A stretch of DNA of 64,000 nucleotides from an uncultured Acidobacteriota bacterium (GTDB lineage Bacteria > Acidobacteriota > Terriglobia > Terriglobales > Acidobacteriaceae): the NCBI GenBank assembly GCA_903873705.1, contig CAIQPK010000059.1, positions 62,001 to 126,000 on the forward strand. The letters run 5' to 3'. The notes below the pieces were generated by a model. That model was given only the letters and a program-made list of their open reading frames with translations, was not told the origin of the DNA and did not search any database. The position numbers were made by a program, and so were the translations under genes. This document shows, piece by piece, positions 36,379 to 45,960 of this stretch; position 1 is the stretch's first letter; each line of letters begins with the position of its first letter.

Positions 36379-38787
36379 TTTGTTGGTGTGGGTCCAGCGG
36401 TCGCACCAGTCGTTTACGGTCTGGTACCAGAGCTGGGAGTTCTGGGGCTTCAAGACCCAGTGGCCTTCGTCGGGGAAGTAGAGCATTTTGCTGGGGACGT
36501 TGAGGAGCTGGAGGGCGGTGAAGAGCTGGAAGCCTTCCGAGACGTCGAGGCGGTAGTCGCGCTGGGAGTGGACGACGAGGGTGGGGGTGTGGGCGTCCTT
36601 GATGTGCTCCATGGGGGAGAATTTGCGGAAGGGGTTTTCGGCGGCGGGCTTGTCGAAGTAATCCCATGGGACGGCGGGTTTGGTTTGTTCGACTTCACCG
36701 GGGTGGGCATTGGGTGATCCCACCCTAGTCGACGATGAAGCCGTCGACGAGGATGGGGCACCCGGCTTTTGGGGCGCGTTGGCGATGGGGCGGAACTCCC
36801 ATTGGTTGAACCAGAGTTCTTCGGTAGAGCCGAAGGCGGACTCGGGGTTGTACATGCCGTCGTGGGTGACGATGCACTTGAAGCGGTCGGTGTGGGTGAG
36901 GACCCAGTTGGCCATGAAGCCGCCGTAGCTGGCGCCGAGGGCGCACTCGCGGGTTTTGTCGATATACGGGTAGGTGGCTTCGGCGTAATCGAGGCCCTTC
37001 ATGAGGTCGGTGTAGGCCTTGCCGCCCCAATCGCCGGAGACTTCGTCGACGAACTTCTGGCCGTAGCCGGTGGAGCCGCGGCGGTTGATGCCGATGACGA
37101 CGTAGCCGTCGGCGGCGAGGAGTTCCCAGTTCCAGCGGTAGGACCAGGAGTCTCCCCAGGCGGTTTGGGGACCGCCGTGCATGAGGAATTTCAGGGGGTA
37201 CTTTTTGTTGGGGTCGAAGTTGGGTGGCTTGATGATGAAGCCTTCGACTTTGGTATTGGCTGCGCCGGTGAACCAGAAGGGTTCGAGCTTTGCAAGGGCA
37301 AGCTGTGAGAGTAGAGCGTCGTTCTGATGAGTCAGATAATTTGGAGCACCTAGCGGGACGCCTTCGCGCAGATTCCACTCTTGCATTTGAGAGTGTGACT
37401 TACCGACGACAGCCATATTGATGAAAGACGAGTCATCCATCTCCGCCAAGTTGGCAATCGCTATTTCAGATGGCTTATCAACACGCATGAGCACACCGGC
37501 CCAGCGGTTGCCCGGTTTGAGTTGTACCAGACCACTCCACTCGCCGACAGTGTCCGCGCCGGCGAACTTTCCATATCGATGGAGGTCCTGCCCATTTGCG
37601 CCAACACTGTAAATTACTTCCTGTCCCTCGTCTGGAGCCGTGAAGAAGAGGCGTTGTGAATCCGCTGACCAACTAAACTCATCGATCCAATCGCTTAAAT
37701 CTCCCGACTGAACAGGCGGTGACGGGGGAGGAGTTGTTCCCTGACGAACAATCATCGGTGGCTGCCACTTTTCTAGCTTCATGTTGAAGACGAACGAGGT
37801 CTCGGCATGACGCTCAAAGAGCACCAATTTAAATTGATCCGACTCAAATCCATTTCTTGCTTGCGATCTCCACGCCAGGAATTTGCCATCGGGCGAATAA
37901 GCGGGGCCGTCGTCGGAGCCGGGGGATGTTGAGACCTTCTTTGCTGTAGAAGGCTCTGCGCCGAGTTGCAGGGTGAAGATGTCGTTGTTGGTGGAGGCTG
38001 CGGGGACTTTGTCGAGGTTGGTGACGTAGGCGACTTCCTTGCCGTCGGGTGAGACGGCATAGCCGAGTGGGCCGCCGAGGGAGAACGTGGGGGCTTCGTG
38101 GTCGCCGATCACGGACGCTGGTGTGAGGTCGGTGGGTGCTGCTCCGTCAACGCCTGCGTAGAAGATGTGGGCGTGCTTGGGGCCCTGGAAGGCTGTCCAG
38201 TGGCGATAGAGGAGATGGTCGAAGACGAGGGCCTTGACGGGGTCTTTCGCGGCGGCGGCGTCTTTGGCGGCGTTGCATTTGGCTTCTTCGCTGTTGCGCT
38301 CGGGGCCGAGGGGCGCGTGGGACTGGCAGTCGGGGTAGACGTTGGAGGTGAAGAGGACGTGCTGGGAGTCGGGCGCCCAGATGGCGGCGTCGGCTTCGGT
38401 TTCGAGGCTGGTGACGGCGTGGCCTTTGCCGACGCTGCCGTCGGCTTCGTTCCAGGGGGCGATCCAGATCTGGCCGCTGCCGCCTTCGGAGCTGGAGTAC
38501 ATGACCCACTTACCGTCGGGGGAGAAGCGGCCGTTGGATTCGCCGGTGCCCGTGGTGAGCTGGCCTTCCTTGCCTCCGGTTAGAGGGACGGACCAGAGGT
38601 GGTTGGTCTTGGTGTTCTTTTCGAGGGAGACGTCGGTGACGGAGAAGAGTACCCACTTGCCGGAGGGGGAGACCTGCGGGTCGGCTATGCGCTTGAGGGC
38701 CTGGAGGTCGGCGAAAGTTATGGGGCGCTTGGTTTGCGCGCGGGTGGACAGGGTGAAGAGGAGCAGTGCGGCGGCCAGGGTCTTCAT
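36358..38787 (-). CDS. S9 family serine peptidase (acylaminoacyl-peptidase / DPP-like)
   Basis: ATG 38787 is chosen over the ORF-track start 38952 because a signal peptide follows it (MKTLAAALLLFTLSTRAQ). The 809-aa protein has an N-terminal beta-propeller (WD40-like, IADPQVSPSGKWVLFSVTD, FSPDGKWVMYSSS, YSPDGKFLAWRS) and a C-terminal alpha/beta hydrolase. The triad is visible: Ser in LGASYGGFMANW, Asp in VVHSQRDYRLD and His in FPDEGHWVL. An insertion of about 34 residues (KPGAPSSSTASSSTRVGSP...) before PWDYFDKPAAENPF is encoded partly by a palindromic repeat. The C-terminal tail lies in a tandem repeat. Probably periplasmic. Confidence 0.93.
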   Translation of the reverse strand: MKTLAAALLLFTLSTRAQTKRPITFADLQALKRIADPQVSPSGKWVLFSVTDVSLEKNTKTNHLWSVPLTGGKEGQLTTGTGESNGRFSPDGKWVMYSSSEGGSGQIWIAPWNEADGSVGKGHAVTSLETEADAAIWAPDSQHVLFTSNVYPDCQSHAPLGPERNSEEAKCNAAKDAAAAKDPVKALVFDHLLYRHWTAFQGPKHAHIFYAGVDGAAPTDLTPASVIGDHEAPTFSLGGPLGYAVSPDGKEVAYVTNLDKVPAASTNNDIFTLQLGAEPSTAKKVSTSPGSDDGPAYSPDGKFLAWRSQARNGFESDQFKLVLFERHAETSFVFNMKLEKWQPPMIVRQGTTPPPSPPVQSGDLSDWIDEFSWSADSQRLFFTAPDEGQEVIYSVGANGQDLHRYGKFAGADTVGEWSGLVQLKPGNRWAGVLMRVDKPSEIAIANLAEMDDSSFINMAVVGKSHSQMQEWNLREGVPLGAPNYLTHQNDALLSQLALAKLEPFWFTGAANTKVEGFIIKPPNFDPNKKYPLKFLMHGGPQTAWGDSWSYRWNWELLAADGYVVIGINRRGSTGYGQKFVDEVSGDWGGKAYTDLMKGLDYAEATYPYIDKTRECALGASYGGFMANWVLTHTDRFKCIVTHDGMYNPESAFGSTEELWFNQWEFRPIANAPQKPGAPSSSTASSSTRVGSPNAHPGEVEQTKPAVPWDYFDKPAAENPFRKFSPMEHIKDAHTPTLVVHSQRDYRLDVSEGFQLFTALQLLNVPSKMLYFPDEGHWVLKPQNSQLWYQTVNDWCDRWTHTNKYASTTP
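36712..36763. repeat. 52-bp palindromic element inside the S9 peptidase gene
   Basis: GGGTG...CACCC ends enclose a GTCGACG-ATGAAGC-CGTCGAC perfect 7-bp stem. Read on the minus strand it begins GGGTGCCCCAT, as does the intergenic inverted repeat at 5222-5252. The reading frame continues through it, giving a Ser/Thr-rich low-complexity insert absent from the expected S9 hydrolase fold. Confidence 0.75.
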
Positions 38788-38954
38788 TGGGGAAGTGTAA
38801 ACCCGTCTCGTCGGGCAGGACGGGCAACAGCGTTTCACGCGAAGAAAAGCGAAGGGGGAAAGCACGCAGAGAAAAGCGAAGGTTGTGGAGGTGGTCCCTG
38901 GGGGTGGTCGTGACGGGGAGAAAACGGGCGAGGGCAAAAGGCCTTGACGCAACG

Positions 38955-38987
38955 TTCGCGAAGTTTAAGCGCCAAGTTTCGCGAAGT
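38955..38987. repeat. Direct repeat TTCGCGAAGT, two copies 23 bp apart
   Basis: TTCGCGAAGT occurs at 38955 and 38978; each contains the palindrome TTCGCGAA. They lie between the histidine kinase stop and the S9 peptidase start. They could be operator-like sites for the S9 gene or simple low-complexity repeats. Confidence 0.45.
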
Positions 38988-39008
38988 CAGGACACACGAC
39001 CGCGACGG

Positions 39009-40406
39009 TCAGGCTTCTACGGTAGTGAAGTCGGGGACGTCTTTGAGGGTGCGGGCGAGGGGGAGCTCGACTACTACCGCCGCTCCGTGGGGGTGGATGT
39101 TCTGGGCGGAGATTTCGCCGCCGTGCTCGTGGGCTATGCCGAAGCTGACGGCGAGGCCGAGTCCCTGGCCTTCGCCGGGTTCGCGCGTGGTGTAGAAGGG
39201 GTCGAAGGCGCGGGCGGGGTCGAGGAAGCCGGCGCCGGTGTCGGCGACCGAGAGGCGGATGCTGTCTTCATGACAGGCGAGCGAGAGGCGGATGGCGCGG
39301 ACGTCGGCTTCGCGGTGGGGGTAGGCGGCGATGGCCTGGGTGGCGTTGCGGACCAGGTGCGCGAGCATCTCGGTGAGGTTTTCCTGCTGGCCGCGGATGA
39401 GGGCGGCGGAGCAGTGGTCGTCGATGCGGAGATCGAGGCGGATGCCCTGGCGGGTGAGTTCGGGACGCTGGGTTTCGGCGAAGGCGTGGAGCAGCGCGGC
39501 GAGGTTGAGCGTCTGGCTGGAGGGCGCGACGGGTCGCCAGAAACGCAGCAGGCGGTCGACGGTGTGCTTCATGCGGAGGGCCTGGGTGCGGATGGCTTCG
39601 GCGTCGGTGGCGACGCGGGGGTCGGATGCGGTGTCCGCTAGCAGCTCGGCGTAACCGAGGACGGCGGTGAGTGGGTTGTTGAGCTCGTGGGCGAGGCCCT
39701 TGGCGAGGTTGCCGAGGCCGGCCATTTTTTCGGCGCGGAGGAGGCGGTCGCCGACGTGGGCCATGTCGATGGCGCGGCCGAGCTTGCGGGCGAGGGCTTC
39801 GAGCGGGACGAGGTCCTGGCGGCCGGGGATGGCCTTTTCTGCGGCGGGTTGGGTGGCGGTGATGGAGGGCCAGACGACGAGCGCGCCGAGGAGGTCTGCG
39901 GTTTGCTGGTCGGCGGTGGACCAGAGGGGGAGGATGACGGCGGGGCGGGAGTGGTGACCGAGGGGAGGGAGGCCGGGGGAGTCGGCGGTGGAGAGCGCGA
40001 CGGGGTAGCTGGCGAAGCGCTCGGCGGAGCGGCCGGTGCGGCGGCGGTCGCGGGCGAAGCGGGCGACCCAGGCGTTGACGGCGTGCGCCATGAGGTCGTC
40101 GACGCCGGCGCTGCCAACGACGTTGAGGCGGCCTTCGGCGTCGGCGAGCAGCAAGGCGACCTGGCGGAAGTTGCTGTGCTGGGCGACGGTGGCGCAGACG
40201 CGCTTGGCGAGGTCTCTGGGGGACTGCCGGGGGGCGAGGGAGGGGTCGAGGCGGGCGTAGGCTTCGAGCTCGGTGCGCTGGGCGCGCTCGCGCTGCAGGT
40301 CAGCGGTGGCGGAGCGGCTGCGGCGGGAGATCCAGAGGGCGAGGGCCGCCATGAGGGCGGTCTGGGCTGTCCAGGCGGCCAGCATTACGGCGTTGAGTCG
40401 CGTCAT
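39009..40406 (-). CDS. Sensor histidine kinase with GAF-like domain
   Basis: A 465-aa kinase: one N-terminal transmembrane helix (residues about 5-27), a GAF-like sensory region (about 60-200), HisKA with the phospho-accepting H240 in GLAHELNNPLTAVLGY, and HATPase with N-box EMLAHLVRNATQAI, G1 VADTGAGF and G2 GQGLGLAVSFGI. The NtrB/PAS-type H-box (HELNNPL) fits the HPK4 group. No response regulator gene is adjacent, so it is an orphan in this window; its partner cannot be named. Confidence 0.92.
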   Translation of the reverse strand: MTRLNAVMLAAWTAQTALMAALALWISRRSRSATADLQRERAQRTELEAYARLDPSLAPRQSPRDLAKRVCATVAQHSNFRQVALLLADAEGRLNVVGSAGVDDLMAHAVNAWVARFARDRRRTGRSAERFASYPVALSTADSPGLPPLGHHSRPAVILPLWSTADQQTADLLGALVVWPSITATQPAAEKAIPGRQDLVPLEALARKLGRAIDMAHVGDRLLRAEKMAGLGNLAKGLAHELNNPLTAVLGYAELLADTASDPRVATDAEAIRTQALRMKHTVDRLLRFWRPVAPSSQTLNLAALLHAFAETQRPELTRQGIRLDLRIDDHCSAALIRGQQENLTEMLAHLVRNATQAIAAYPHREADVRAIRLSLACHEDSIRLSVADTGAGFLDPARAFDPFYTTREPGEGQGLGLAVSFGIAHEHGGEISAQNIHPHGAAVVVELPLARTLKDVPDFTTVEA

Positions 40407-40477
40407 GGCACAGAACCTTTCCTGCTAAATCGACGTCTATCTACATAAGCTGCTACTTACACAAGCGGTAAAGTGCG

Positions 40478-41428
40478 ATGCTTTTAGCCGATATGATGAA
40501 AAAAACTTGCGTTTCGCGGGCTGAAACAGCCGAAGTGGTTGGCCGCCGGTGGTTTGGCGGAGGATGCCTGGTTGCAGCCTGCACGGTCGCTCTGGGTTTA
40601 TCGGCAGGAACGGGAGCGGCATTCGCACAGAGCGCCGCGGAAGGTTTTGGGCCGTTGGAGACGGCGCCGCTGCCCGCGGGAGTGACGCAGGCACAGGTGA
40701 TTGAGCGGATGGGCAAACGCGAGGCGGAGTTTGCAGCGGCGCGGCAGAACTACACGTTCCGGCAGAGTGTGAAGGTGGATACGATCTCCGAGGACACGAA
40801 CCGCGTTGACGGTGAGTATCAGCAGGTGACGGATATTGTTTTCGGCAAGGACGGCAAGCGGGCGGAACACGTGGTGTTTGCGCCGCAGAATACGCTGGAG
40901 CGGGTGATCATGACGCCGGCGGATTTTGATGAAATCGTGAACCGGCTGCCGTTCATCCTGACCACCGAACAGCTGCCGGATTATGACCTGACCTACATTG
41001 GGCGGCAGAAGGTGGATGAGCTGGACACGTACGTTTTCGACGTGAAGCCGAAGACGATTGTGAAGGGCCATCACTACTTCCAGGGCAAGGTTTGGCTGGA
41101 TCAGCAGGACCTGGAGATTGTGGTCGTGAACGGGACGACCGTGCCGCAGGATACGCGGCGGGGGCATGAGGATTTGCAGCCTCCGTTTACGACTTACTAT
41201 CAGCAGATCGATGGGAAGTACTGGTTTCCGACCTACACGAAGGCTGAGGGGACGCTGCATTTTGCGGCGTCGAACGGGTCGCTTTCGCAGGATATTCATA
41301 TGCGTAACGTGGTGCGTTACACCGACTACAAGCTGTTCCATACGACGGTGACGATCCACTATGACGGCGAGGAGATTTCGAATACGCCGGATGACAAGGA
41401 CGACAAGAAGGCGGCGCCGAAGAAATGA
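40478..41428 (+). CDS. Secreted protein, LolA-fold-like (outer-membrane lipoprotein-sorting type)
   Basis: A 316-aa product; ATG 40493 (MMKKTC) is an equally good start. A signal peptide with a long n-region (RRWFGGGCLVAACTVALGLSAGTGAAFAQS) is followed by a beta-rich domain: YTFRQSVKVDTI, LTYIGRQKVDELDTYVFDVKP, FQGKVWLDQQDLEIVVVNG and YYQQIDGKYWFPTYTKAEG. This resembles LolA/LppX-type folds, common in Acidobacteria proteins of unknown role. The stop overlaps the next gene's ATG (ATGA). Divergent from the histidine kinase. Confidence 0.65.
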   Translation: MLLADMMKKTCVSRAETAEVVGRRWFGGGCLVAACTVALGLSAGTGAAFAQSAAEGFGPLETAPLPAGVTQAQVIERMGKREAEFAAARQNYTFRQSVKVDTISEDTNRVDGEYQQVTDIVFGKDGKRAEHVVFAPQNTLERVIMTPADFDEIVNRLPFILTTEQLPDYDLTYIGRQKVDELDTYVFDVKPKTIVKGHHYFQGKVWLDQQDLEIVVVNGTTVPQDTRRGHEDLQPPFTTYYQQIDGKYWFPTYTKAEGTLHFAASNGSLSQDIHMRNVVRYTDYKLFHTTVTIHYDGEEISNTPDDKDDKKAAPKK

Positions 41429-42090
41429 AGGGGCTGGCGTGGGTGTTGGTCGCAGGGGCGTTGACGGCCAGCGCGCAGGTGCAGGTACTGCGTCCGTATG
41501 CGAGCTGCCGATTTGACGATGGCCTGGTGGTGGCAGAGAAGTCGGCGTTGCCCGCCGATGTGGCGGGACGGGCGGTGATGACCATCGCCGGGCCCCGGCA
41601 GGTGCCGATCGAACGCGGCGAACTGGTGACGTGGACGTATCCGGAGGGTGGGCCGTTTGCGACGCTGCGGGTGGAGCAGTTGCCGGCGGAAAGCTACGAG
41701 CAGGGCAAGGCTAACCTGGTGGGCGACTTCGATCACCTGCTGGCGAGTGGGAATGAGGGTGCTCGGAATATGGCGTATGCGCTGCATCCGATGCTGAACG
41801 GGTTTGAGGTGCATGGGCTCGACCGGACAAAAATTGACGGGAAGAACCTGGGGATTTATCTGCTGATCGATGACGCGAAGCGGGTGGTGACGACGGTCTA
41901 CTTTTTGAACCAGGGGCCGGAGCGGCGGAAGTTTGCGACGATCGAGGAGTATGGGGCGCTGCGGGAGCATTTTTTGAATGCTTATACGAATTGCGTGCAT
42001 GCGCCGGTGGTGTCGAAGGCTGCTGTGGCGCCGACAAAGAAGGCGGCTCCGGCTAAGAAGAAGACGGCGGCAAAGAAGAAGAAGCGCTGA
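41425..42090 (+). CDS. Secreted protein with Lys/Ala-rich tail, unknown function
   Basis: A 221-aa product with a signal peptide (MKGLAWVLVAGALTASAQ), a globular region with LVTWTYPEGGPFATLRVEQLP and YEQGKANLVGDFDHLL, and a highly basic C-terminus (KKAAPAKKKTAAKKKKR) like the tails of histone H1-like proteins. No family recognised. Translationally coupled to the preceding gene through an ATGA overlap, so both probably act in the same envelope process. Confidence 0.65.
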   Translation: MKGLAWVLVAGALTASAQVQVLRPYASCRFDDGLVVAEKSALPADVAGRAVMTIAGPRQVPIERGELVTWTYPEGGPFATLRVEQLPAESYEQGKANLVGDFDHLLASGNEGARNMAYALHPMLNGFEVHGLDRTKIDGKNLGIYLLIDDAKRVVTTVYFLNQGPERRKFATIEEYGALREHFLNAYTNCVHAPVVSKAAVAPTKKAAPAKKKTAAKKKKR

Positions 42091-42126
42091 CGGGCATCCG
42101 CGGAGCTTCATGCCGCGGTGGAATGC

Positions 42127-42166
42127 GGGGATCTCTCCACCGCGCTGCGCTTCGGTCGAGATGACG
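42127..42166 (-). repeat. GTCATCTCGACCGAAGCGCAGCG-type interspersed repeat
   Basis: On the minus strand GTCATCTCGACCGAAGCGCAG runs to GGAGAGATCCCC. It has the same plan as the TGTCATTCC repeats (GTCAT, AGCGCAGCG, GA-TC), so it is a related subfamily. It lies in the convergent gap before the HNH gene. Confidence 0.6.
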
Positions 42167-42234
42167 CCGTGGATGGTTTGAAGCAGTGAGGGAGCACGCG
42201 GCGGTTTCAGACGGCGGCGGCTTCATGCGACGGT

Positions 42235-42903
42235 TCAGGCGGCGGCTTCGTTTTCGAAGTAGAGGTACTTGCGCCAGTTGGCGTCGGCGGAGCCGATCAT
42301 GCGCATGATGTGGCGGCTGGTGTGGAGCGAGAAGGGGCGGGGCTCGCGGAGCAGGCGCATTTCGGTGAGTTCGTGGAGCATCTGGTTGCCCTTGCGGCGG
42401 TTGCAGTCTTTGCAGCAGGCGACGAGGTTTTCCCAGCTGGAGGCGCCGCCGCGGGAGCGCGGGATGACGTGGTCGAGCGTGAGCTCGGCGGCGGTGAGCA
42501 CGACCTGGCAGTACTGGCAGGTGTTGCGGTCGCGGAGCAGGATGTTTTTGCGCGAGAGGGCGCGGGTCTGGTGGGGGATGCGGCGGTACTCGAGCAGGCG
42601 GATAACCGACGGCATCTGCACGTTCATGCGGTGCGAGTGCAGGATGCTTCCCTGCTCTTCTTCGGTGCGCGCAACTCCCTTGAGCACCAGCACGAGGGCG
42701 CGGCGGGCGCCGCAGATGTTGATGGGCTCGTAGCTCGCGTTGAGGACGAGGACTGGCGTCTGCATGGCGGGCTGGCGGAAAACGCCCATGCGAATGTCGA
42801 TGGCCTCGGCGCGTGCGGTGCCGGGCACGGGGTGGGTGGTGTGGTGCCGGTTGCCTGCTTTGCCGCTTCTCGCCTTACCCGTGCGCATCTTGCCTGACTG
42901 CAT
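42235..42903 (-). CDS. HNH endonuclease family protein
   Basis: ATG 42903 is selected because GGAGGG lies 6 nt before it, and the 289-aa ORF in the track has a low-complexity, non-conserved beginning. The 222-aa product has a conserved N-terminal region ([22 protein letters not shown]) and an HNH core: CQYCQVVL zinc pair, [28 protein letters not shown]. This layout is typical of a widespread chromosomal HNH protein rather than a homing or phage enzyme. Its biological role is unknown. The ComF-like gene ends 37 bp upstream in the same direction. Confidence 0.87.
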   Translation of the reverse strand: MQSGKMRTGKARSGKAGNRHHTTHPVPGTARAEAIDIRMGVFRQPAMQTPVLVLNASYEPINICGARRALVLVLKGVARTEEEQGSILHSHRMNVQMPSVIRLLEYRRIPHQTRALSRKNILLRDRNTCQYCQVVLTAAELTLDHVIPRSRGGASSWENLVACCKDCNRRKGNQMLHELTEMRLLREPRPFSLHTSRHIMRMIGSADANWRKYLYFENEAAA

Positions 42904-42940
42904 TGGTGCCCTCCGGTTCAAGTGATGAATCGAAAAAAGT

Positions 42941-43918
42941 TCAACTGCTCTGCACAAAGCCGATCTGCCGATTGCTGTCTGGCTGCAGGACTGCATCCCA
43001 CATGGCCACGCCGCTGTTGGGCTGGGTGGCGGAGAATTTTTCTGCCTGGGCGCGGGCCAGGGTGGCGACCCAGACCTTCGCTGCGCCGGCGCGGATGAGC
43101 ACACGGGCGCACTCGCGGGCGGTGGCTCCGGTGGTCATGATGTCGTCGATCAGCAGGACCTCGCGGTCGGCCATGGCGGCCGGGTCTGCGACGCGGAAGG
43201 CACCGCGCAGGTTGCGGCGGCGCTGGCCGGGGTTGAGGGCGAATTGGGCGTCGGTGTCCTTCACGCGGCTGAGGGCCGCGTGCGCGGCAGTGAGCTTCCA
43301 CGCCGGCGCGCGTTGGGTAAGCTTCGCGATGGCAGCGTCGGCGAGGATGACCGATTGATTGAAACCGCGGCGGCGTTCGCGGGAGGCGAAGAGCGGAACG
43401 GCGATCACGGTGAGATCAGTGGACGCGACGGGCGCGAGCTGCAGTATGGTTTCCGCCAGCCAGTCGCCGAGCTGGGCGTTGGCGAGCGCGTGGACACCGC
43501 TGTACTTGAAGAGGTGGATCATGCCGCGGAGTTCGTCTTCGTACGCCGAGTAAGCCACGGCACGGGTAAAGGCCGGCGGCGCGAGGCGGCACATGGTGCA
43601 GGTCTCTGAACCAAGCGCGGCGGCAAAGCGGGCGGATTCGATGCCCATGGCTTCACCGCAAATGTTGCAAAGCGCATCGTGCTGCGGCCCCACCCGCTCC
43701 ACGCACGTGCTACATACCGGCGTTGAACTCCACGCCGTCATAGGGCAACCGCAGAGGCTGCAGTCGTCCGGAAAAACTGTGGTTACTGCGTCATTGAGGA
43801 AGCTGCCCGCGCAACTTCGGAGCACGCGCGTAACGGCGCGCCAACCATTTGCCCTGCCTGACCTTGCGCCAGGTGGGGCACCGGGGGGAGAACCCGAACC
43901 GAATTGGACAACCTTCAT
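42941..43918 (-). CDS. ComF family protein (phosphoribosyltransferase-like)
   Basis: The ComFC-type protein has a double zinc-finger N-terminus ([30 protein letters not shown]) and a C-terminal PRTase domain with [18 protein letters not shown]. Homologues take part in DNA uptake or DNA handling. The ORF track starts at 43996; ATG 43918 (MKVVQFGSG) is a plausible start, but no strong ribosome-binding site is visible at either, so the N-terminus is uncertain. It precedes the HNH gene, possibly as one transcript. Confidence 0.87.
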   Translation of the reverse strand: MKVVQFGSGSPPGAPPGARSGRANGWRAVTRVLRSCAGSFLNDAVTTVFPDDCSLCGCPMTAWSSTPVCSTCVERVGPQHDALCNICGEAMGIESARFAAALGSETCTMCRLAPPAFTRAVAYSAYEDELRGMIHLFKYSGVHALANAQLGDWLAETILQLAPVASTDLTVIAVPLFASRERRRGFNQSVILADAAIAKLTQRAPAWKLTAAHAALSRVKDTDAQFALNPGQRRRNLRGAFRVADPAAMADREVLLIDDIMTTGATARECARVLIRAGAAKVWVATLARAQAEKFSATQPNSGVAMWDAVLQPDSNRQIGFVQSS

Positions 43919-44112
43919 GCTTTCGCTGAAGACGGACCTCATCCGCGGCACTGCAAAAGAAGCTCCAGCTGTGCCGATGGGGGCAGTATATGCCAAGTGT
44001 TGTCTTTTTTGCTACTCCCTGCGGAACGGAGCGGGCGGTATCAGGCTTGGTGCAAATGAGTAGGCAGGAACGGTAAGGCGTGAAAGCATGAACGGAGAGC
44101 GGGCGCTCACCC

Positions 44113-44535
44113 ATGAGAACGCATAAGAAAAACCATCTCGCGTTGAAGATTGCGAAGCTCCCCAATGCCAAGCCGGAGCGCGAGCCGCAGCCGTGGGTGG
44201 GTGCGGTAACGCTGTTTGCGATCGTGACCGCGGCGGCGATTGCTGCGCTGTGCGTGCAGGCGGCGCTGAATGCGACCATCGACCTTGAGCCTCCGACCCT
44301 CTACGACATCTTCTTCGTGCTGGGGTTCTTCGGCATGACGGCAGGTGGGTTGGTGGAAAGCAACGGCCATGGGCCGACGTATCACCGCCTGCATCAGCCG
44401 GGGCAGATCACCTGTGTGCTGGTGAATGCGGTGATGTACTGCGGGCTGCTGGTGGTATGGATGATGTATCACGGCGACGAGCGGATGGAGCAGAAGGCCA
44501 TCAAGAAGCACCGGAAGTATCACGACCTGGAGTAA
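44113..44535 (+). CDS. Hypothetical membrane protein
   Basis: A 140-aa protein with a basic N-terminus and three hydrophobic helices (VGAVTLFAIVTAAAIAALCVQAAL, LYDIFFVLGFFGMTAGGLV, CVLVNAVMYCGLLVVWMMY), ending in a charged tail. No family recognised. It ends 36 bp before the acyl-CoA dehydrogenase gene. Confidence 0.65.
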   Translation: MRTHKKNHLALKIAKLPNAKPEREPQPWVGAVTLFAIVTAAAIAALCVQAALNATIDLEPPTLYDIFFVLGFFGMTAGGLVESNGHGPTYHRLHQPGQITCVLVNAVMYCGLLVVWMMYHGDERMEQKAIKKHRKYHDLE

Positions 44536-44571
44536 GGCCGCGCGGCGCGCCTGTTACACTCGCCAGTCGAG

Positions 44572-45732
44572 ATGAAAACCATGACACCACTGACCCAGCT
44601 TTCCCCCGATGAACTGCTGTTTCGCGATACGGTGCGGAGTTTTGCGCGCGAGGAAATTGCGCCGCTGGTGCGCGCGATGGACGAGGCGCAGAAGTTTGAA
44701 CCGAAGCTGCTGCGGAAGCTGTTTGGGCTGGGGCTGATGGGCGTGCAGGTGCCGGAGGAGTTCGGCGGCGCGGCGGGAACGCTGTTTGAGGCCGTGCTGG
44801 CGGTGGAAGAGATTTCAGCGGTCGATCCGGCGGTGGGCGTGCTGGTGGATGTGCAGAACACGCTGGTGATTTCCGCGCTGATGAAGTGGGCCAACGCCGA
44901 GCAGAAGGCGAAGTACCTGCCGCAGCTGGCGACGACGATGGTGGGAGCGTATGCGCTGTCGGAGGCGGGGTCTGGGTCGGATGCGTTTGCGCTGCAGTGC
45001 CGCGCGCTGCGGCAGGGCAATGGCGATTACGTGCTGAACGGACAGAAGCTGTGGATCACCAATGGCGGGGAGGCGGGGCTGTTCCTGGTGTTTGCGACGC
45101 TCGATCCCTCGGCCGGCTACAAGGGGATTACGTGCTTCCTGGTGGAGAGAGAGACGCCGGGATTTTCGGTGGGGCGCAAAGAGGACAAGCTGGGGATCAG
45201 AGCGAGCAGCACATGCGAACTGATTCTGACGGACTGCCGGTTGCCCGCGAGTGCGGTCATGGGCGAGCCGGGCAAGGGGTACAAGGTGGCGATTGAGACG
45301 CTGAACGAGGGGCGCATCGGGATTGGCGCGCAGATGCTGGGACTGGCGGCTGGGGCGTGGCGTCATGCGGCTCGGTACGCGCGCGAACGTAAACAGTTCG
45401 GCAAGCCGCTGGCGGAGTTCCAGGCGATGCAGTTTCAGCTGGCGCGGATGGCGATGGAGGTGGAGGCGGCTCGACTGATGGTTTACAACGCCGCGCGGTT
45501 GAAGGATGCGGGCGTGGAGTACCTGAAGGAAGCGGCGATGGCGAAGCTGTTCGCCAGCGAGGTCGCCGAGCGTACAGCCTCGCTGGCCGTGGAAGTTTTC
45601 GGCGGAGCGGGTTTCGTGAAGGATTACCCCGTCGAAAAGCTTTACCGGGATGCGAAGATCGGCAAGATCTACGAGGGCACCAGCTTTATGCAGCTGGCGA
45701 CGATCGCAAAGCTGACCATCCCCGGAGCGTGA
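44572..45732 (+). CDS. Acyl-CoA dehydrogenase (short/branched-chain type)
   Basis: FAD-dependent oxidation of acyl-CoA to enoyl-CoA. The 386-aa protein has the family signatures AYALSEAGSGSDA and WITNGGEAG near residues 125-160, RKEDKLGIRASSTCEL, ERKQFGKPLAEFQAMQFQLA and the C-terminal catalytic region VEKLYRDAKIGKIYEGTSFMQ, where the glutamate of YEGTS is the usual base in short/medium-chain enzymes. It could serve beta-oxidation or branched-chain amino acid breakdown, which would match the acyl-CoA genes at 52-59 kb, but no electron-transfer flavoprotein is nearby. Confidence 0.92.
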   Translation: MKTMTPLTQLSPDELLFRDTVRSFAREEIAPLVRAMDEAQKFEPKLLRKLFGLGLMGVQVPEEFGGAAGTLFEAVLAVEEISAVDPAVGVLVDVQNTLVISALMKWANAEQKAKYLPQLATTMVGAYALSEAGSGSDAFALQCRALRQGNGDYVLNGQKLWITNGGEAGLFLVFATLDPSAGYKGITCFLVERETPGFSVGRKEDKLGIRASSTCELILTDCRLPASAVMGEPGKGYKVAIETLNEGRIGIGAQMLGLAAGAWRHAARYARERKQFGKPLAEFQAMQFQLARMAMEVEAARLMVYNAARLKDAGVEYLKEAAMAKLFASEVAERTASLAVEVFGGAGFVKDYPVEKLYRDAKIGKIYEGTSFMQLATIAKLTIPGA

Positions 45733-45738
45733 GCTCGG

Positions 45739-45942
45739 CTATTGGATTGGCTTTACGTGCTCAGCCTGCGGTTTACCGCCCGGACCGGTAGCTATTTCAA
45801 ACTCCACCGGCATTTCTTCCTTGAGCGATTTGTAGCCATCGCTTTCAATTGCGCTGTAATGGACAAAAACGTCCGGCCCGCCCTCGTAAGTAATGAATCC
45901 GTAACCCTTCGCGTTGTTGAACCAAGCTACTTTGCCTGTCAT
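45739..45942 (-). CDS. Cold-shock domain protein
   Basis: A 67-aa single-stranded nucleic acid-binding protein. RNP1 (KGYGFITYE) and RNP2 (DVFVHYSAI) are intact; length matches CspA-type proteins. It binds RNA as a chaperone. It faces the acyl-CoA dehydrogenase gene end to end, 6 bp apart. Confidence 0.96.
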   Translation of the reverse strand: MTGKVAWFNNAKGYGFITYEGGPDVFVHYSAIESDGYKSLKEEMPVEFEIATGPGGKPQAEHVKPIQ

Positions 45943-45960
45943 TTGTGCTATGCCGTCCTT

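Noticed and set aside
42235-42903. HNH gene as homing or restriction endonuclease
   Set aside because: No intron, intein, methyltransferase or phage context; the N-terminus matches a common chromosomal HNH type.
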